64,000 bases of DNA, taken from assembly GCA_003313425.1 (NCBI GenBank), contig NHZP01000020.1, positions 558,001 through 622,000 on the forward strand. Direction: 5' to 3'. The translations under genes were made by a program, and so were the position numbers. Shown here piece by piece: positions 22,450 to 35,134 of the stretch (positions are counted from its first letter, which is position 1; every line of letters begins with the position of its first letter). The notes under the pieces were generated by a model, which was given only the letters and a program-made list of their open reading frames with translations, searched no databases and was not told the DNA's origin. The stretch comes from Pseudopyrenochaeta lycopersici (taxonomy: Eukaryota > Ascomycota > Dothideomycetes > Pleosporales > Pseudopyrenochaetaceae).

Positions 22450-23945
22450 TTATTCAAGTCCAACGCTAATAGCAGCCAGTGCCCAGTCCATAAATCCGGC
22501 ATTTGTATCTAGAATGTTCTGGTTGAACTCTGTTAGTGTGGGGTAGAAGTTGGTCGAGTATCCGAATTCAAGAGTGAAGCCGTAGACTTTGTTTGCGCCG
22601 CTCTTTGCCCAGAATCTGCTGAACGCATAGTCGTCACTGGCACCGGAGGTAGGGTAGAGCCCTACGGCTTGAATGGCGCTGTATGCACGGCCACCTACTG
22701 CTCTCACTGGGACAAGAGTTAGCATTTTGGTTTCTAGTAAGGAGGTTTGTAGAGATACGTACTTGCAGCAACAGTCTTGCCAGCAACATTCTTGATGTTT
22801 GTTGCATCGGTGGACGGGATGTACTCCCTGTATGCGGAATCGCCGACAGGCCCTCGCTTACCGTCATATGCAGCGTTAAGGAAGTTCATAGCGGTGTTGG
22901 TGCTCTGGTTGTCGTCGTCACCCCAGCTGTACAGTAGTGAACCAGCCGCGGAGTGAATATCCATGAACCACCTAATCTTTGGGAAAGAGTCATAAATGGA
23001 AACATGGTTCTTGGTCTCCGGCTCTGAAGCCGCGGATGTTCCATAGAAAGCTTCCGAGCTAGGCGATGTGGATGCAGGTGATTCGGAAGAATCAAAGTAC
23101 TTTCTGAAGTTCCAGAGGAAATCGAAGTTGCGGTTCAGGTCTACGCCAATTGAAGCGCCGCTGCTTCCGGACCTCGTGTTACGATTCTTGCGCCACAGGG
23201 AGCCAGATGATTGGTCGTACGTTACACCATCTGGGTTCACAAGTGGGAAGAAGACAATGCCTGCGGCGAGAACGCTCTTGACCTGTGCGTTCGTGTAGGT
23301 CTTCTTACCATAAGTAAGTCCGCTTCCTGCCTTATTCGCAGCGAGGAGGTCCGAAATCCAGTAGATGAGCTGATCTGGTCCTCCGCGTTCACGGGCGTGC
23401 ATGCCTGCGCTGAGATAAAGGTGGTATTGCGATTTGTCTGTTCCTGCACCGACGAATCCAGCGGTTTGCGACGCGCCATTGAAGGTCTTGTATGGTAGAG
23501 CTACTGAACCTACGCCATATGTCTTGACAAGGGCTTGGAGGGCAGAGTTGATCTCGGCGACATTCATGATGCTGCTGATTGTTGTTCCTGAAGCTTGGGT
23601 TCCGAGACCCACAGGGGCCACAGTGCCAGCTTTGAAACGGTCTCCAGTTCCAATCGGCGCGGCTGCTGCTCTCTTGACGATATCCTCCCTATGAAGGGTG
23701 ATCTCTGGTGCGAACTCATACTCTTTCGTAAGATGCGCAATCTGGTCCTCAGTCATAAGAGCGTGGAGCTTGAAATGTCCATCCTCGGTGGGAAGTGCTA
23801 CGGGCCGACATCCAAAGTCATAGGTGTCGTTACGGACGATTTCGAGGAAATGCGCAGCGGTCGGCGCTTTCAAATGAATGGGCAGAAGGTTTCCTAGCAC
23901 TACTGTGCTTTGAAGAATTAAAGCTGCAACGAGAGAGTACTTCAT
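22450..23945 (-). CDS. Secreted metallocarboxypeptidase, family M14A
   Basis: Extracellular zinc carboxypeptidase that removes C-terminal residues. Two exons (23945-22763 and 22706-22450) encode 479 aa. Residues 1-18 form a signal peptide ending near VVLG. An activation propeptide occupies about 19-115, then the catalytic domain follows. Zinc ligands His183 and Glu186 are in GMHARERGG and His331 in MDIHSAAG. The substrate-binding Asn-Arg pair is in VDLNRNFDF, and the catalytic Glu441 is in GFTLEFGY in the second exon. The active site is complete, so it is not the inactive ECM14-type. The 56-nt intron (GTACGT donor, CCCAG acceptor) gives KTVAAMRAVGGRAYS. The start at 23945 was chosen because the open frame upstream lacks a signal-like sequence. 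Confidence 0.93.
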
Positions 23946-25688
23946 GATGGCGGTGCAGGTTAATTCGGAGAGACGAGGGAACTTGAAGTAGAACACAGCA
24001 CCTCCTGATGCCAGCGCTGGGCAAATGCCTCCTTTCATACATCTCTAAGATCTTCGTCATATGTCCGACCTTCTCTTAATGGCGGGCAGGTGATACTCTA
24101 TCCTCGTCGCTGGTGTCGACCAGGTATGGGTCTCGGGGCGTGCGGCCTTACGATTGGCCGACTTCGCGAATTGCACGGGCGCTAATATCAACGCCTTCTT
24201 CTTTGGTCACATCTCCGTTAGCCTCTCCTGACGCTCCTGCCCAGGTCGACTTTAATACGCATCGGCGTTGGACAACAGACTTTCTTGTGTTCTTAGCGTA
24301 GATAAGATAAAGTGGATGGCGTCAAAATCAATTTGGAGGCGCGCATTTTCCAGAACGCATCAAACCTCTACTTGGAAAGTCGTTAACGATGCGGCGAGAA
24401 TCGCGTGTCTGGGCCCGCACGCTATTGCTCGCGCCTATACTGAAAAGGCGGATGGAGATCACTTGGTTTTGCTTTAGTACTATCTTGGTATTTGGTATTG
24501 CAATGAGCGATCAGCGTAGCTACAGTAAACTTGGGAAGGTGGGAGGCGATTCTGAACCAACTGAAACTTGTCCTTCGATTCCATAACACGTGATGGCTGC
24601 TATCACGGACAGCTATATCAGAGTGGGCGGTAATTATTTTGCGCTAGCCGGAGCTGTTTACGGAGCGTGAACAACACATTATTTGCATTGGCGGGTGGAA
24701 GAAAAGTGGAAAATGCATGCCGCTGTTCGCACTGCAAAGTTTGCAGGGATCAAGATAGTTTAATTGTCCGCAGAGGAATGAATATGACGGGGATTTTCAT
24801 GCGGGAACGGTCGGCCCCGCATGCTGCACGAGTATAGCACGATTAAGCCGACGACAGCGAGAACACATTAAGGCTATAAATCATCCAACTGTGCGGTAAC
24901 TCAAAGGCTTTATTAAAATAATAAGCGCGGATCGTAGTTTCAGGTTCGACGCCTAGTTGCCGACCTGTCTTCCTAAACTCCACTTTACAGCTATTGACCC
25001 TCACAGTACCGAACACTCATGCTCAGCAAGTTTCATACGTGTACTATTTCGGCTAGAGATTTCTGTCTGGGAAATTGAGGCGAGAGTGCTTCAAACCAAA
25101 TTTTACATCTGCGAATCATTCTCTTAGATCAGTCCGTCTGCTCTTTCTGCAACACTCCAACTTCTCAAATGGGAAATGCATTCTTCGCAAGACACTCCTA
25201 ACACTGATGCATCAACCAAATGGGAGTCATCAATTGTGGTCTCGAGCAAATACATCGCAATAAGCATGATCGACACGTGGGGCAAGGGCGCTAAGTTGCC
25301 TGCAGACACTGCCCCACTCTCACCCCGATGTAGGTCGCTTACATAGATTTGTCAGAGCGAATGATAACGGCATGATAATAACATCACAGCTAAATTTGTA
25401 CAACTTTTGTGATTATACCAAGACTCATAGGTCATTTTGACCGTCTACAAGTCATTGGTTAGATACGGAAACCATCTTGAGTTGGTCTGCCAACGCTGGT
25501 ATACTAGCCAGGGCAAAAGCCTCGAGACTTAGGCAGACACAAGTAACACGACGAAAAGCTCGAGACTGAGGACTTGGCTAAATGCTGCATTAGCCATTCA
25601 CGCATGAGCGTCGATCTGCCCAGCCGTCTTCATCGCTCCTACGGTCATCACCACAGCATTTCACTCGTTCACGGCTGCGTTATCCACA
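23946..25688. other. Intergenic region, 1.7 kb without a gene
   Basis: Divergent promoters of the carboxypeptidase (minus) and HET gene (plus). Several 60-70 codon ORFs lie on plus, none recognisable. No clear repeats. Confidence 0.5.
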
Positions 25689-28027
25689 ATGCTTTGCGAG
25701 ATTTGCGTAGGCATCTTGAGATACCGCCGCACCTATCTAGAACTTAATAAAAGCTCCAAAGAGCTGCCAGCAAATGACACTGCAGATGAACTTGAGGATT
25801 CACGTGACGGTGAAGGGATGAGAAGTGAGCAAATTGTAAAGGACCCAGATGATGACGAGCAAACGGGAAGTCACCCAGATTCAGAAGACCCGGGCGAGAA
25901 TGATCCCATGATTGACGCCCAGTATCTGGGGGACCAAGAAGAGACTCTCACAGAGGACGAGTCGGATGGCGATGAAATGAGCAGAACTTATGGTGGTCAG
26001 GCAGACTTGGGCCCTCATTCTACTGCTCTGAGTTTGATAGCGTCGGCTCATATAGGATGCTATATATGTCGAACTATTTGGGATGGGTTGACATTGCCGC
26101 AACAGAGACAACTACGCGCTACAGAAATCGGAACTGCACAAATGACAGCTCTGAAGTCTTTTTCAACTGAGAAGGGTGGAGAGCATCCATCCGAAACCCT
26201 TACGCATGCTGCTCTGTCTACACGTGCAAGACAACCAGGGAAATTCACTCTTCGCTTCTGGTTTGATAAGGCTCGTGACGCATTCAAGGGAGGTTCCGAG
26301 ATGTTTATTTTGAGCGCAATGCCTGGTATGAATCATAGTCTTTTAAGCAGCCTTGCGCTGATCAGATCATAGCCGCCAGCATTAAACCGTACACATATTT
26401 GACAGATTCCACTGGCTCAGAAAGTTCTTTGCAGAGCGCGGCATGGTGGCTGCAGAATTGTCTCCGCACTCATGAAAAGTGTAATAGAAGAAGGGAGATG
26501 CCCACTTGGTACCCTACACGCCTCCTATATCTCGGAGAGCCAGGTACCAACAACTCATATGTGCGGCTTATACACACTGCAAACGAACCTCCAACCGGTC
26601 CATATACCACACTCAGCCATAAATGGGGCGGATTGGACTTCATTCAGCTTACCCCCTCAAATATGAGGGGGTTCCTGAATGGGGTTCCCATTTCGAAGAT
26701 GCCGAAGACTTTTCAAGAGGCTATATACGTATCAAAACAACTAAGAATTCGATATCTATGGATCGATTCGCTTTGTATAATCCAGGACCCCAATGACCCA
26801 TCTGACTGGCTTCGCGAAGCTTCCCTTATGGACCAGGTCTATTCGACTTCATATTGCAACATTTCCGCTTCAGATTCTGAAAACGGCTCAGAAGGATTGT
26901 TTCGAAAGCGTGGACTTCGAACGCACGACATTGACAACGTAGTTGTCTGTTTAGAGGGGTTGAACCAAATAGCCCATTTCGCTGAATGCACGGTCATTGA
27001 GTACTACTTCTGGCAACGGAACGTTGAAGAATGTCCAGTCAACCGACGTGGTTGGGTTTTCCAAGAAAGGATACTTTCGCCGCGGGTCTTACATTTCGGT
27101 CATGACCAACTATTCTGGGAATGCCTGGAGCATGTCGCGTGTGAGACGTACCTTCTGGGGATGCCTGAAACTTCTGATTCTTATCTGAGCCCTAAACTCA
27201 AAGTAGAACTTGATGTCCATAACCTGCGGCAAGAAGAGAGCCTTGATCTATCCATGTACATCGAGCGGATATGGGTAAAATTGGTAGCGACATACTCATC
27301 CACCACACTTACTAAACCAAGCGACAAACTCATTGCGATATCTGGTATTGCGAAGCGTATTGTATCTGTAGTCGGCGACACATACCTCGCGGGGATGTGG
27401 CGTAACGATCTCGAGACACAATTGATGTGGCAACTCGACAATTATACACATCTCCCAACACTATCTGTTGCTCGACCGACCGAGTATCGTGCGCCATCCT
27501 GGTCTTGGGCATCAATTGATGGCCCCATCTGGCTAGAAATGGGGAGAACACGCGATGAACTGAAGATTCAAGTTGAAGATGTAGTCCTAAAATATGCAAC
27601 CGAGGATACAACCGGCCTTGTTACTGCGGGGTATTTGGACTTGAAAGGCCACCTGAGGCCGATGAGACTTGTATTGCATAATGAAGAATGGTGTATGGCA
27701 GTCCGCGGCAACAAAATAGTGCCATCAACAATCGTCAACCTTGACCTCCCTGGCCAAGATTTTCCAGTCGAAGAGGACGCCAATCAAAGGCTGTTCTATA
27801 TGCACCTCGCGACTACAATTGACGATCAATCTGCAATCAAACTATTGTTATTGCATTGGTGTGTCGATGGAGGGAATGAGGTATTTGAGCGAATTGGATT
27901 AGCAACGTGCTACCCAGTCAATAATACGGAGCAGGATCTGCTTCTCGCAGATCTGAGTGAGCAGCAGAAGAGAGCGCTACCTTGCTTACGTTACGAAAAC
28001 GGGCTGCACGTTGTTCGGATTATCTAG
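25689..28027 (+). CDS. HET-domain protein (heterokaryon incompatibility type)
   Basis: Two exons (25689-26325 and 26406-28027) encode about 752 aa. The N-terminal ~215 residues hold two CxxC pairs (CEIC near residue 3 and CYIC near 120) around a very acidic insert, which suggests a metal-stabilised module. The HET domain starts after the intron at about residue 270, with its three conserved blocks: YTTLSHKWGG, LRIRYLWIDSLCIIQD and, further on, NRRGWVFQERILSPRVLHFG. A C-terminal PSWSWASIDGPI-type block is typical of large HET proteins. HET proteins trigger cell death on non-self contact in some fungi; the specific role here is inferred only from the domain. The intron splits Asp213 (phase 1); its donor is GTATGA. 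Confidence 0.92.
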
Positions 28028-28539
28028 CAATCAGCACAGACTAGATGTTCATGGAACCATCTTGCACATCTGTAGGCAAACTTTTCATTGATGTGGATAT
28101 ATTGAGATAGATTTTGATATATATAAGCATTCTATTGTAAAACACTTGAAAGCTTCTTTGATGTTGTTGCCTGGCAGATTTCAAAACTGCTCCATAGAGT
28201 TGTCCTTGATGCCTCTGAACCTCATCAGATACGACCTTGTGATGATAATCCTAGCAATTAATTAGCTGCAGATAACCTTTGCACAATAGTAGCAGCTTGA
28301 GAGATAGCATTTGCGAGTGGATCTGCATTAAGAAACTCGTCAATGTTTTTATTTTGAAAAATGGGAAATACTGGCCAATCCGATATCTAGCGACGAACTT
28401 CATAAGAGTATTTAAGAAACACTTTTGAGACAACCCAAAAGCCTTCCATGTAGGTAAGCAATGAAACGCTATATTTCGTGAGCCATAGCAATTTGTGTGC
28501 CATATTTAAAGCATCTAAGCCTACAACAAGTAAAGGATA
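28028..28539. other. Convergent intergenic region
   Basis: AT-rich spacer between the 3' ends of the HET and CorA-like genes, with no supported feature. Confidence 0.6.
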
Positions 28540-30153
28540 TCAGGCCTTCGGTAAATAGCTTCTCATCTGCTTTTTATGTTCCGAGCTGGATAGAATCCTA
28601 GACCAAACCAACCAACCAACCAAAGTTGATATCATGCATGTGGAGGCAAGCAAGAAGTATGCCCACAAGGGGGCTTGAGCGTGTTCTCCTGTTATTTGGG
28701 TCACATTCATCCCAAAAATGCTCTATCGTCGTTAGTGTCTCAGAAGAATGAGGTGAATGGACAATTCTTACCGAAGCAAGTGTCAACGGCAGGTAGATGA
28801 ATGTCAGTAGCGTGACACGTCGAATACTAGCTGCGAAAACGTTGGCAGCTTTACTCTCTTCAATTGCCGCCTTCGTATCTTGAAGTGTAGCAATGTTGAA
28901 AATTAGACTGATGAGCACATTGGTCTGCTCAGCTAACTCGTTACATCGAACGATATGGTCGTCCAGTAGCTTGATTTGTTTACCAAGATAAGCCTCGATT
29001 GCAATGCGGCCGTTGTAGCCGGCAATGGAATGAAAGAATGGATGCTCAATCATATGTGCCACGAGATCTTTCGCTGATACCAGTCTTCGGCGTACTTGTA
29101 CCCACAGTGGGGATAGTTGATGAAGCTCGCGCGTATATTGTAGTTGTTCAGTTGGGGTAAGGTCCTCCTGAACACATTTCTTGCTCTGCATTGGTCAGCA
29201 ATAACACTTATGAAGGAGATACAAAGATAATTCTACCAGTACTTGAAGGTGCGTGTCGGCCTCGTGCAGGAATATTTTCCATGTGTAAGTCACAATGTAT
29301 ATGGTTTCTGAGAGGATTTGACCCAGTCCTGCGTACTCTTCCGCCTGTCCGGGTGGTATTTCCTCGCCTCTCGTCATGAGCATCTTCAAGCCATTTGATA
29401 TGGTATCATCGAGCGGATCAACCTGAACGAGTCCTCTAAAACGAAGATTATCATCATCCTTCAGGAAGATCAACCGGATACTTCCAACGGTTTGTGGCCG
29501 ATTCCATATTTGTTCATAAACTGTAGCGAGTAGAATGCATCTATTACTTGTTAGTCAGAACCGGCGAGCGTGCAGCGTGCATACATTGTTCGACCGTGTT
29601 TCCTGTACTAAGTTGTATATAAGGAAAATTGAAAAATCGTGGTGTTATCGCTAAGTGGTACCCTAGTGCCTGCAGAGCTTCGCTCTGCAGGGAAGTAACA
29701 ATGCTAATGAGATCAGATCGGAAAAGCGGGAAGGGCATGTACGACATACTACAACACGCTTCGCACCTCGTCGGGCATCTGTGGACAGCATGAGCCACCT
29801 GTTCACATGTGCGTAAAGAAAGGCTTACGGGCTGCTTTATTAGATTGATTAGCTCGTTTGAGATGGTAACCGTCCTTTCTAAAATCCATTTGGGACGTGC
29901 ACTTTGGGCTTGAAGGGGGTTGAATGTGGCCTGCAGGCGGTATGAATGAACTGTAAATGAATTTGTCGACTCTACAAGCCGAGCCCCTATTGTCTTGCAA
30001 TGTTTTCTCTAATGCCCCAAAGCTAATTCCAGTCGCCACTTGGTTCCATGGCCAGTGTTGATGCGGTTCATCTGGTGAGCCGGACAATGGTTGTATCTGG
30101 ATCTGAGTTGCAGGTGGGGACTGCAGCCACCACCACGCGCTTCTAAGGGCCAT
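28540..30153 (-). CDS. CorA-like membrane protein (fungal Mg2+ transporter family)
   Basis: Multi-exon gene. I reconstruct exons ending 29585, then 29520-29237, 29185-28772 and 28722-28540. All splices are phase-consistent. The decisive one (49-nt intron 28771-28723) joins LTFIYLPLTLAS to SIFGMNVTQITGEHA. This restores the CorA GMN motif after the first membrane helix. A second helix follows (FLLASTCMISTLVGWLV) and a basic tail. Upstream are a coiled-coil cytoplasmic part (SKKCVQEDLTPTEQLQYT, VSAKDLVAHMIEH) and an N-terminal region with TPRFFNFPYIQLSTGN. A further N-terminal exon (30153-29829, start MALRSAWWW, donor GTAAGC) looks coding, but I could not place its acceptor in phase. The 5' end is therefore uncertain; an ATG at 29747 is a fallback start. 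Such proteins often lie near HET genes; transport activity is unproven. Confidence 0.7.
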
Positions 30154-32068
30154 TTAAGATAGTATAGGCCTTTTCAAATACAAATAAGTAGAAATCAATT
30201 TGTTTTAACTGATTCAGGCAGGTTGGGGGAGATTGAACTCTACCCATCTTCAGCTTTTGAAGACATGGCATCGACACGTGTGAGGCTGCAGATGCCAAGA
30301 AGGGAATCCAATCATGATTCAGAAACTAGCCATATACGAAAGCTGGAATTCGGAGAGAAGGCCTGAAACCAGGGAAAGAAGAACGCTAATAGCATGGGGA
30401 TTGCAGATCGGGATAGGACGGCAATGAAGCAGCTTAATCGAACCAGAATCGAACGCTTACATAATCTTATTAAGGGTTATTTTACATTCTGAAAGTTTTT
30501 AATGGGCGTTAATCCAGCGCAATACATAAAGAGAGTGGCGTATTAATGCGTATAATGCGCTGTTGTCGTTTCAACGTCATCACAAGGCTGAGAGGGGTGA
30601 GGTTTCCTCCACGCCGAGGCCGTTTACCCAATGCAAGCTCCGAAGCGTCCCGCGGCCTTTCTTTGTACAGTTGCTCTTATCTATGACCTCGTGATCGTAA
30701 TGATGATCTTCGCCAAGCAAGTGTACACTGGTCACCTCGCATGCGGTACACTTTACAACGCCTTCTCCTAGCTAGTTATGACTCAGTGACTGACCAACGA
30801 AATGCACAATGTGGTTAGAGAATTATATGAGTTTTGATCTTTCCCGGACTCCACCACTCGCCGAACTCCTGGGTTCGGCGTACTTGTCACTGATAGCACT
30901 TGAAGCAGCGTGCACTGTTCGGACCTCTCGCGTAGCTCCAATTGCGCGATGGCACGTCCCTAATAAACATAACTTTTTCCTGTTCATTTCGTTGGAAAAA
31001 GAAAGGATATGAAGCAAATTTGGTTTTTTGCAATGAAAACTCTACGCCTCTTGCCCCTATTGTCTTAGACGCGTGCAGTGTAGCCCTGAGTCAAAGCTCA
31101 GAAAGCCGAAACATTCTACGCTGTAAACGAGGCTACCTAGTGTAATTGATTTTATGTGGTAAAATCAGTTTCGATTGAGATAGATGACATAAATTGAATT
31201 CTACTATCGACGGTAGCCCAAAATGCGACACGCCTGACTTCCAGCACTTTCGTTTGCTTGACTAGTTAATTTTGAAGTTGCACTTAGTATAATTTGGCGT
31301 ACGTTCTCAACTATTATGAAACATGAAATCATTAATAGTAGGCTCGCAGTCCGCGTGAAGAGCTTCTTATGAATGTTCAAGTGTTTTCGATTGCAGATAT
31401 TCATGCTGGGCGAGAACATTGAGGAAAATGTGTTGGAATATATTACGCACATGATCGGCGTTCAATTACACTTCCCGGAGGCGAGACGAGTATTCCACAT
31501 TAAAGGAACTGTTAGGGGCCAGAAGCACCCAAGGCGAACCTATGGGATGGTTTCATGGAATGCGTTAGAAGCAAATCATGTTCGACATCAAGCCCGAATA
31601 CTTCGTCTTTGCATTGCTGCCATGAAAAGCTTGACTTTCACTTCTACCATTAATGTTAGCTAGGTAGCAGTGCAGAGTCGCACTTGTTTCTTATCCAGTG
31701 AGCTTTTTCTTGACCATTTTTAAGCCTAGTGCTGGCAGATTAAGTGACTTGAAATTGTATCTATGCTCAAACACACCTATTCTTCTCAGGATACAAGCAC
31801 TATAGCTCTGGTAATAGGAACTTTCAATAGATCATTCGAACTCGATGCTTCGATTGCGAAGCAGTCTTGACAGACACAAGTCTTGCCTGTCAATCTTTGA
31901 GACTCTTCGAGACCAGGACGCGGAGGTGGCATATCTCAAGCTCACTCCAACGATGTGGCATCAAAAATGAGGCACAGCTAGGGTCGTCATGATTTAATAG
32001 GATCTTGTTGTGGGACATAAAAGGCATATTGTTAGATATTTCAACCCAACAGCTTGAAATCCCAAATT
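30154..32068. other. Gene-poor region, 1.9 kb
   Basis: AT-rich DNA with only short unrelated ORFs (for example 31373-31663 on plus). No recognisable protein or terminal repeat was found on either strand. Confidence 0.5.
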
Positions 32069-33172
32069 TCACCACCTAACCGCTCCATCAACCTCATAAA
32101 CAGCCCCACTTACGTATTTCGACTCATCAGAGAACAAGAAAATCGCCACATCTGCAACATCCTCAGGCGTTCCCCATCTCTCCAAGGCACAGCTGTTCCC
32201 CTTAGCAAGACTTCCTTTCAATTTGCGACAACGTTACGCACGCTTTAGCCCATTTTTCTACAATTTCGCCTCCTTGAACAATGCCGGAATTAGTGGGTGT
32301 ATTGATGTATCCTGGAGCTACACAATTGGCGCGAATGCCTCGTGGACCGACTTCGAGTGCAACACTCTTCATCATTCCAATGACACCGTGTTTGGTTGTG
32401 TCTGAACACAGTCAGGAGTCGTTTTAGGAGCAACGGAGGACGTTTTTGTCATAGAATGTTTCATCAAAGCATATTGATGACGGGGCTAGGCAACCATTCA
32501 AAGCTTCGGTAGTTGCATAATACAAAGTCAAACGCGCAAAGTTCGCTCGCTGTTCAAACTTACTGAAGAATTGTTAGTGAATCTTCATAGTTGTATGGTC
32601 AAGTTGGCTTGCCTGTATACAGATTGAAGAGCTGTACCGCGTGTCCCCGACATGCTGGAGACGGTGACAATGCTCGCGCCCCTCTTCAAGTGTGGTAAGC
32701 TCTCTCGCGTAACAAGGAACACACCCTTTAGATTAACATCGATTTGCTTATTCCAGTACTCAATGCTGGTATCTTGAAAAGGGATGTTGGTCGGATTGAC
32801 GCCTGCGCAGTTGAATACGTGATCTATCCTCCCAAACCTTTCGATAATAGCAGAAACAAAGGACTTGACATCAGACTCAGAACTAACGTCAACCGTCTGG
32901 TTGAGAACAGGAACATGTACAGGTATTTCCGAGGCGAGAGTCGAAAGAGCAGTCGAGTTGACGTCGCAGAGGGAGAGAGAGGCTCCCAACGCTGCTAGTT
33001 TGAGTGTTGTTGATCGACTGAATTCAAATGCTGTTAATAACACAGTTACATACTCCCTAAATCAAGAGCCTGCTGGAGAGTTTCAAGGCGAAAGAAAGTT
33101 GAATTTTACTTGCCCGATCCCGCTCGCTGCTCCTGTAATGAGCACGACTTGGCCCTGAAATTTTCCTGCCAT
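32069..33172 (-). pseudogene. Broken short-chain dehydrogenase/reductase gene
   Basis: The minus strand encodes nearly all of an SDR. Exon 1 (33172-33114) gives the Rossmann start VVLITGAASGIG. A 96-nt intron with a GC donor (GCAAGT) and TTCAG acceptor (33113-33018) leads to RSTTLKLAALGASLSLCD. Next come FNCAGVNPT, VNLKGVF, IVTVSSMSG (catalytic Ser) and ALQSVY (catalytic Tyr) at about 32620. The rest continues near 32395 with [16 protein letters not shown] (catalytic Lys) and [15 protein letters not shown], but no GT or GC donor joins the two parts in frame. A second break near 32210 is needed to reach ERWGTPEDVADVAIFLFSDE and the end at 32069. At least two frame disruptions suggest a decayed gene or assembly errors. 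If intact, it would be an NAD(P)-dependent oxidoreductase of unknown substrate. Confidence 0.6.
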
Positions 33173-34035
33173 CTTTCACGAGAGGAATAGTTCTACTCAG
33201 TTGTTATTGGCTTTTAGAGAGTGATCAAATGCTGAACAATTACCAGGAAACTAAGGAGAGAGGTGATTGTTTTGATAGACTTGAATTGGTGGATATCTTG
33301 AAGTTATAGATTCTGGGGCACTTTAATATAACGAAAACTTGTCCCAGTCTATCAAGCTTGTTACGGGGACCTCAAGTCTATTTATTAGCGCAGATATTCT
33401 TTGAAAAGACACTCCACATTCTATTAGAGGGTATAGCGGCCGGATACTTGCCCTTCTTTGTGGTGTTTTGCGCTGTCGTGATGATTTTGATGGATACACA
33501 ATTTTCTCGCTGTCATTCGCTTTCGCAATGGCTACTACGCGTGAGAAACATTTCCTACTTCGCTAAAAACCTTCGTTTTGTAGACGATCTCGGAGAGTCG
33601 GGAGCACGAGCACGACATCTTACGAGATATCTACGGGTCGCACAAATTCGGCAAGTAGAAACGTTGCGATGCGATTGGCTAGACATGACGAGTCTTCAAA
33701 ACATCCATTCTTCACATCATGATTGTTTACCGTCAATGAATTGGCGCAATTCATTGGCTGAATTAGCTTGGTTTGCGTACGCGTTTTTCTCGCGAACGTC
33801 CATGTTAACATATATGACGCCAACTAGAAACCACAAGTGTATCAAGCGGGCCTATCGCTTCTGAAACAATAAGGTAATTAGAGCATGTACACAACTAGGA
33901 AATAACTATCAATTGCAACGAATATACCAAATCCCAGACATCTACGGAACAGCTTCCTTCGGCTTTGAAAGGTTCTGTAATTGAAATCTGAGCTGAAATC
34001 GTATTTGCGCCTTAGATGTCAATATGTTTTTATAA
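33173..34035. other. Intergenic region
   Basis: Between the broken SDR and the aldo/keto reductase. A 168-codon open frame exists (33358-33864, plus) but lacks an ATG at its beginning and has no recognisable motif. Confidence 0.5.
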
Positions 34036-35134
34036 CTAGCGCCAGTACGATGGAGCCGAAGCCTTTGCTACCAACCACGCCCGATCTAGCGCCTCTACAA
34101 CATCTTCAGGCAACGGGCCTTCCTCGAAATCCCTTAGATTTCCTTCCAGTTGCTGGAAGTTGCTCACCCCAATAATAACACCATCATTTCCTTTTTTTGC
34201 TCTTGTCTTTAACGCTGAATGATGGACCGTCCATCTTAGCGCAGTTTCCAGTAAGGTGAGGTTGTGCTTCTGTGTTGCCTCTTCGATGATTTGCAAGGCC
34301 CGCATATTGGCGTCATTCAAGTAACGCTCACGGTACAATTGTCCCCACTGATATGAATTTGAGAAGCGTCCTTCACTGGGTGCGAGGTCTGCCGATTTGA
34401 TCTTCCCTGAAAAGAGACCGCCTGCTAAGGGGTTGTAAACGACGATGTCGAGGCCATATTTACGACAGCACGGAATAAGCTCCGACTCTATCTCACGAGC
34501 TGTAGCATGTTAATGTAATAGTATTTGAGAGCGTGCAATGCACTTACTAACTGCATTGTACATGGCCTGATATATAGTCGGTCTTACCCAACCGCGCTCT
34601 TTCGCAATGTTATAGATTTCGGCAACCTCCCATGCTGGATAATTCGATAATCCTAGTTGCTCAAATTTGCCTTCTTGGTAGAACTTGTTCACCTCCTCTA
34701 GAGTGTGCTCGAATGGGACCGTGCGGTCAGGTGCATGTAGGTAGAAGATATTGACGGAGTCAGTACCCAACTCACGTAATGAAGTCGTGAAATGTTTTCG
34801 CAGCTCGGCAGGTTCATGCATGCCATCTGTTTCAGGATAGACCTTTGTTGCCAAGATCAAGCCACGATTCTTCCATTGTGCGTCCCGTGTCCAGGCTTCT
34901 TGTTTGCCGTTTACATACATTCTTGCCGTATCAACCTCATTGTACCCATGCTTTTGAAAAAGATCGAGATGCTTTTTGAACTCATCAAGTTCAAGGATTC
35001 GTGCTCCTGCCTTATCATCTGGCCCTGATACTTGTAAATATGCACACTGCAAATTTATGAGTGGTGGAATTACCAAACGTCATGAGCCCGAGGATGATGC
35101 GCTCTTTAGGAGTCTGCGCAGGTAATGGCGTCAT
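34036..35134 (-). CDS. Aldo/keto reductase, AKR7-like (aldehyde reductase)
   Basis: NADPH-dependent carbonyl reductase. Three exons (35134-35074, 35024-34548, 34499-34036) give 333 aa. The catalytic tetrad is present: Asp52 and Tyr57 in EVDTARMYVNG, Lys81 in ILATKVYPE and His117 in IFYLHAPD. MTPLPAQTPKERIILGLMTFG at the start, YNAVTREIESELIPCCRKYGL across intron 2 and YNPLAGGLFSGKI agree with the AKR7 family that includes aflatoxin-aldehyde reductases. Cofactor-binding residues lie in GVIIGVSNFQQLEGNL. Both introns (50 and 48 nt) have canonical borders (GTAATT-CAG and GTAAGT-CAG). All key residues are intact. It lies next to the broken SDR on the same strand, which may reflect a former redox gene group. 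Confidence 0.92.

Noticed and set aside
29668..29694. Perfect hairpin (CCTGCAGAG...CTCTGCAGG)
   Set aside because: It lies in coding sequence and results from the codons of LQSEALQA; no sign of a terminator or regulatory RNA.
33358..33864. 168-codon frame on plus
   Set aside because: It begins without an ATG, and neither it nor the opposite strand shows a recognisable domain.
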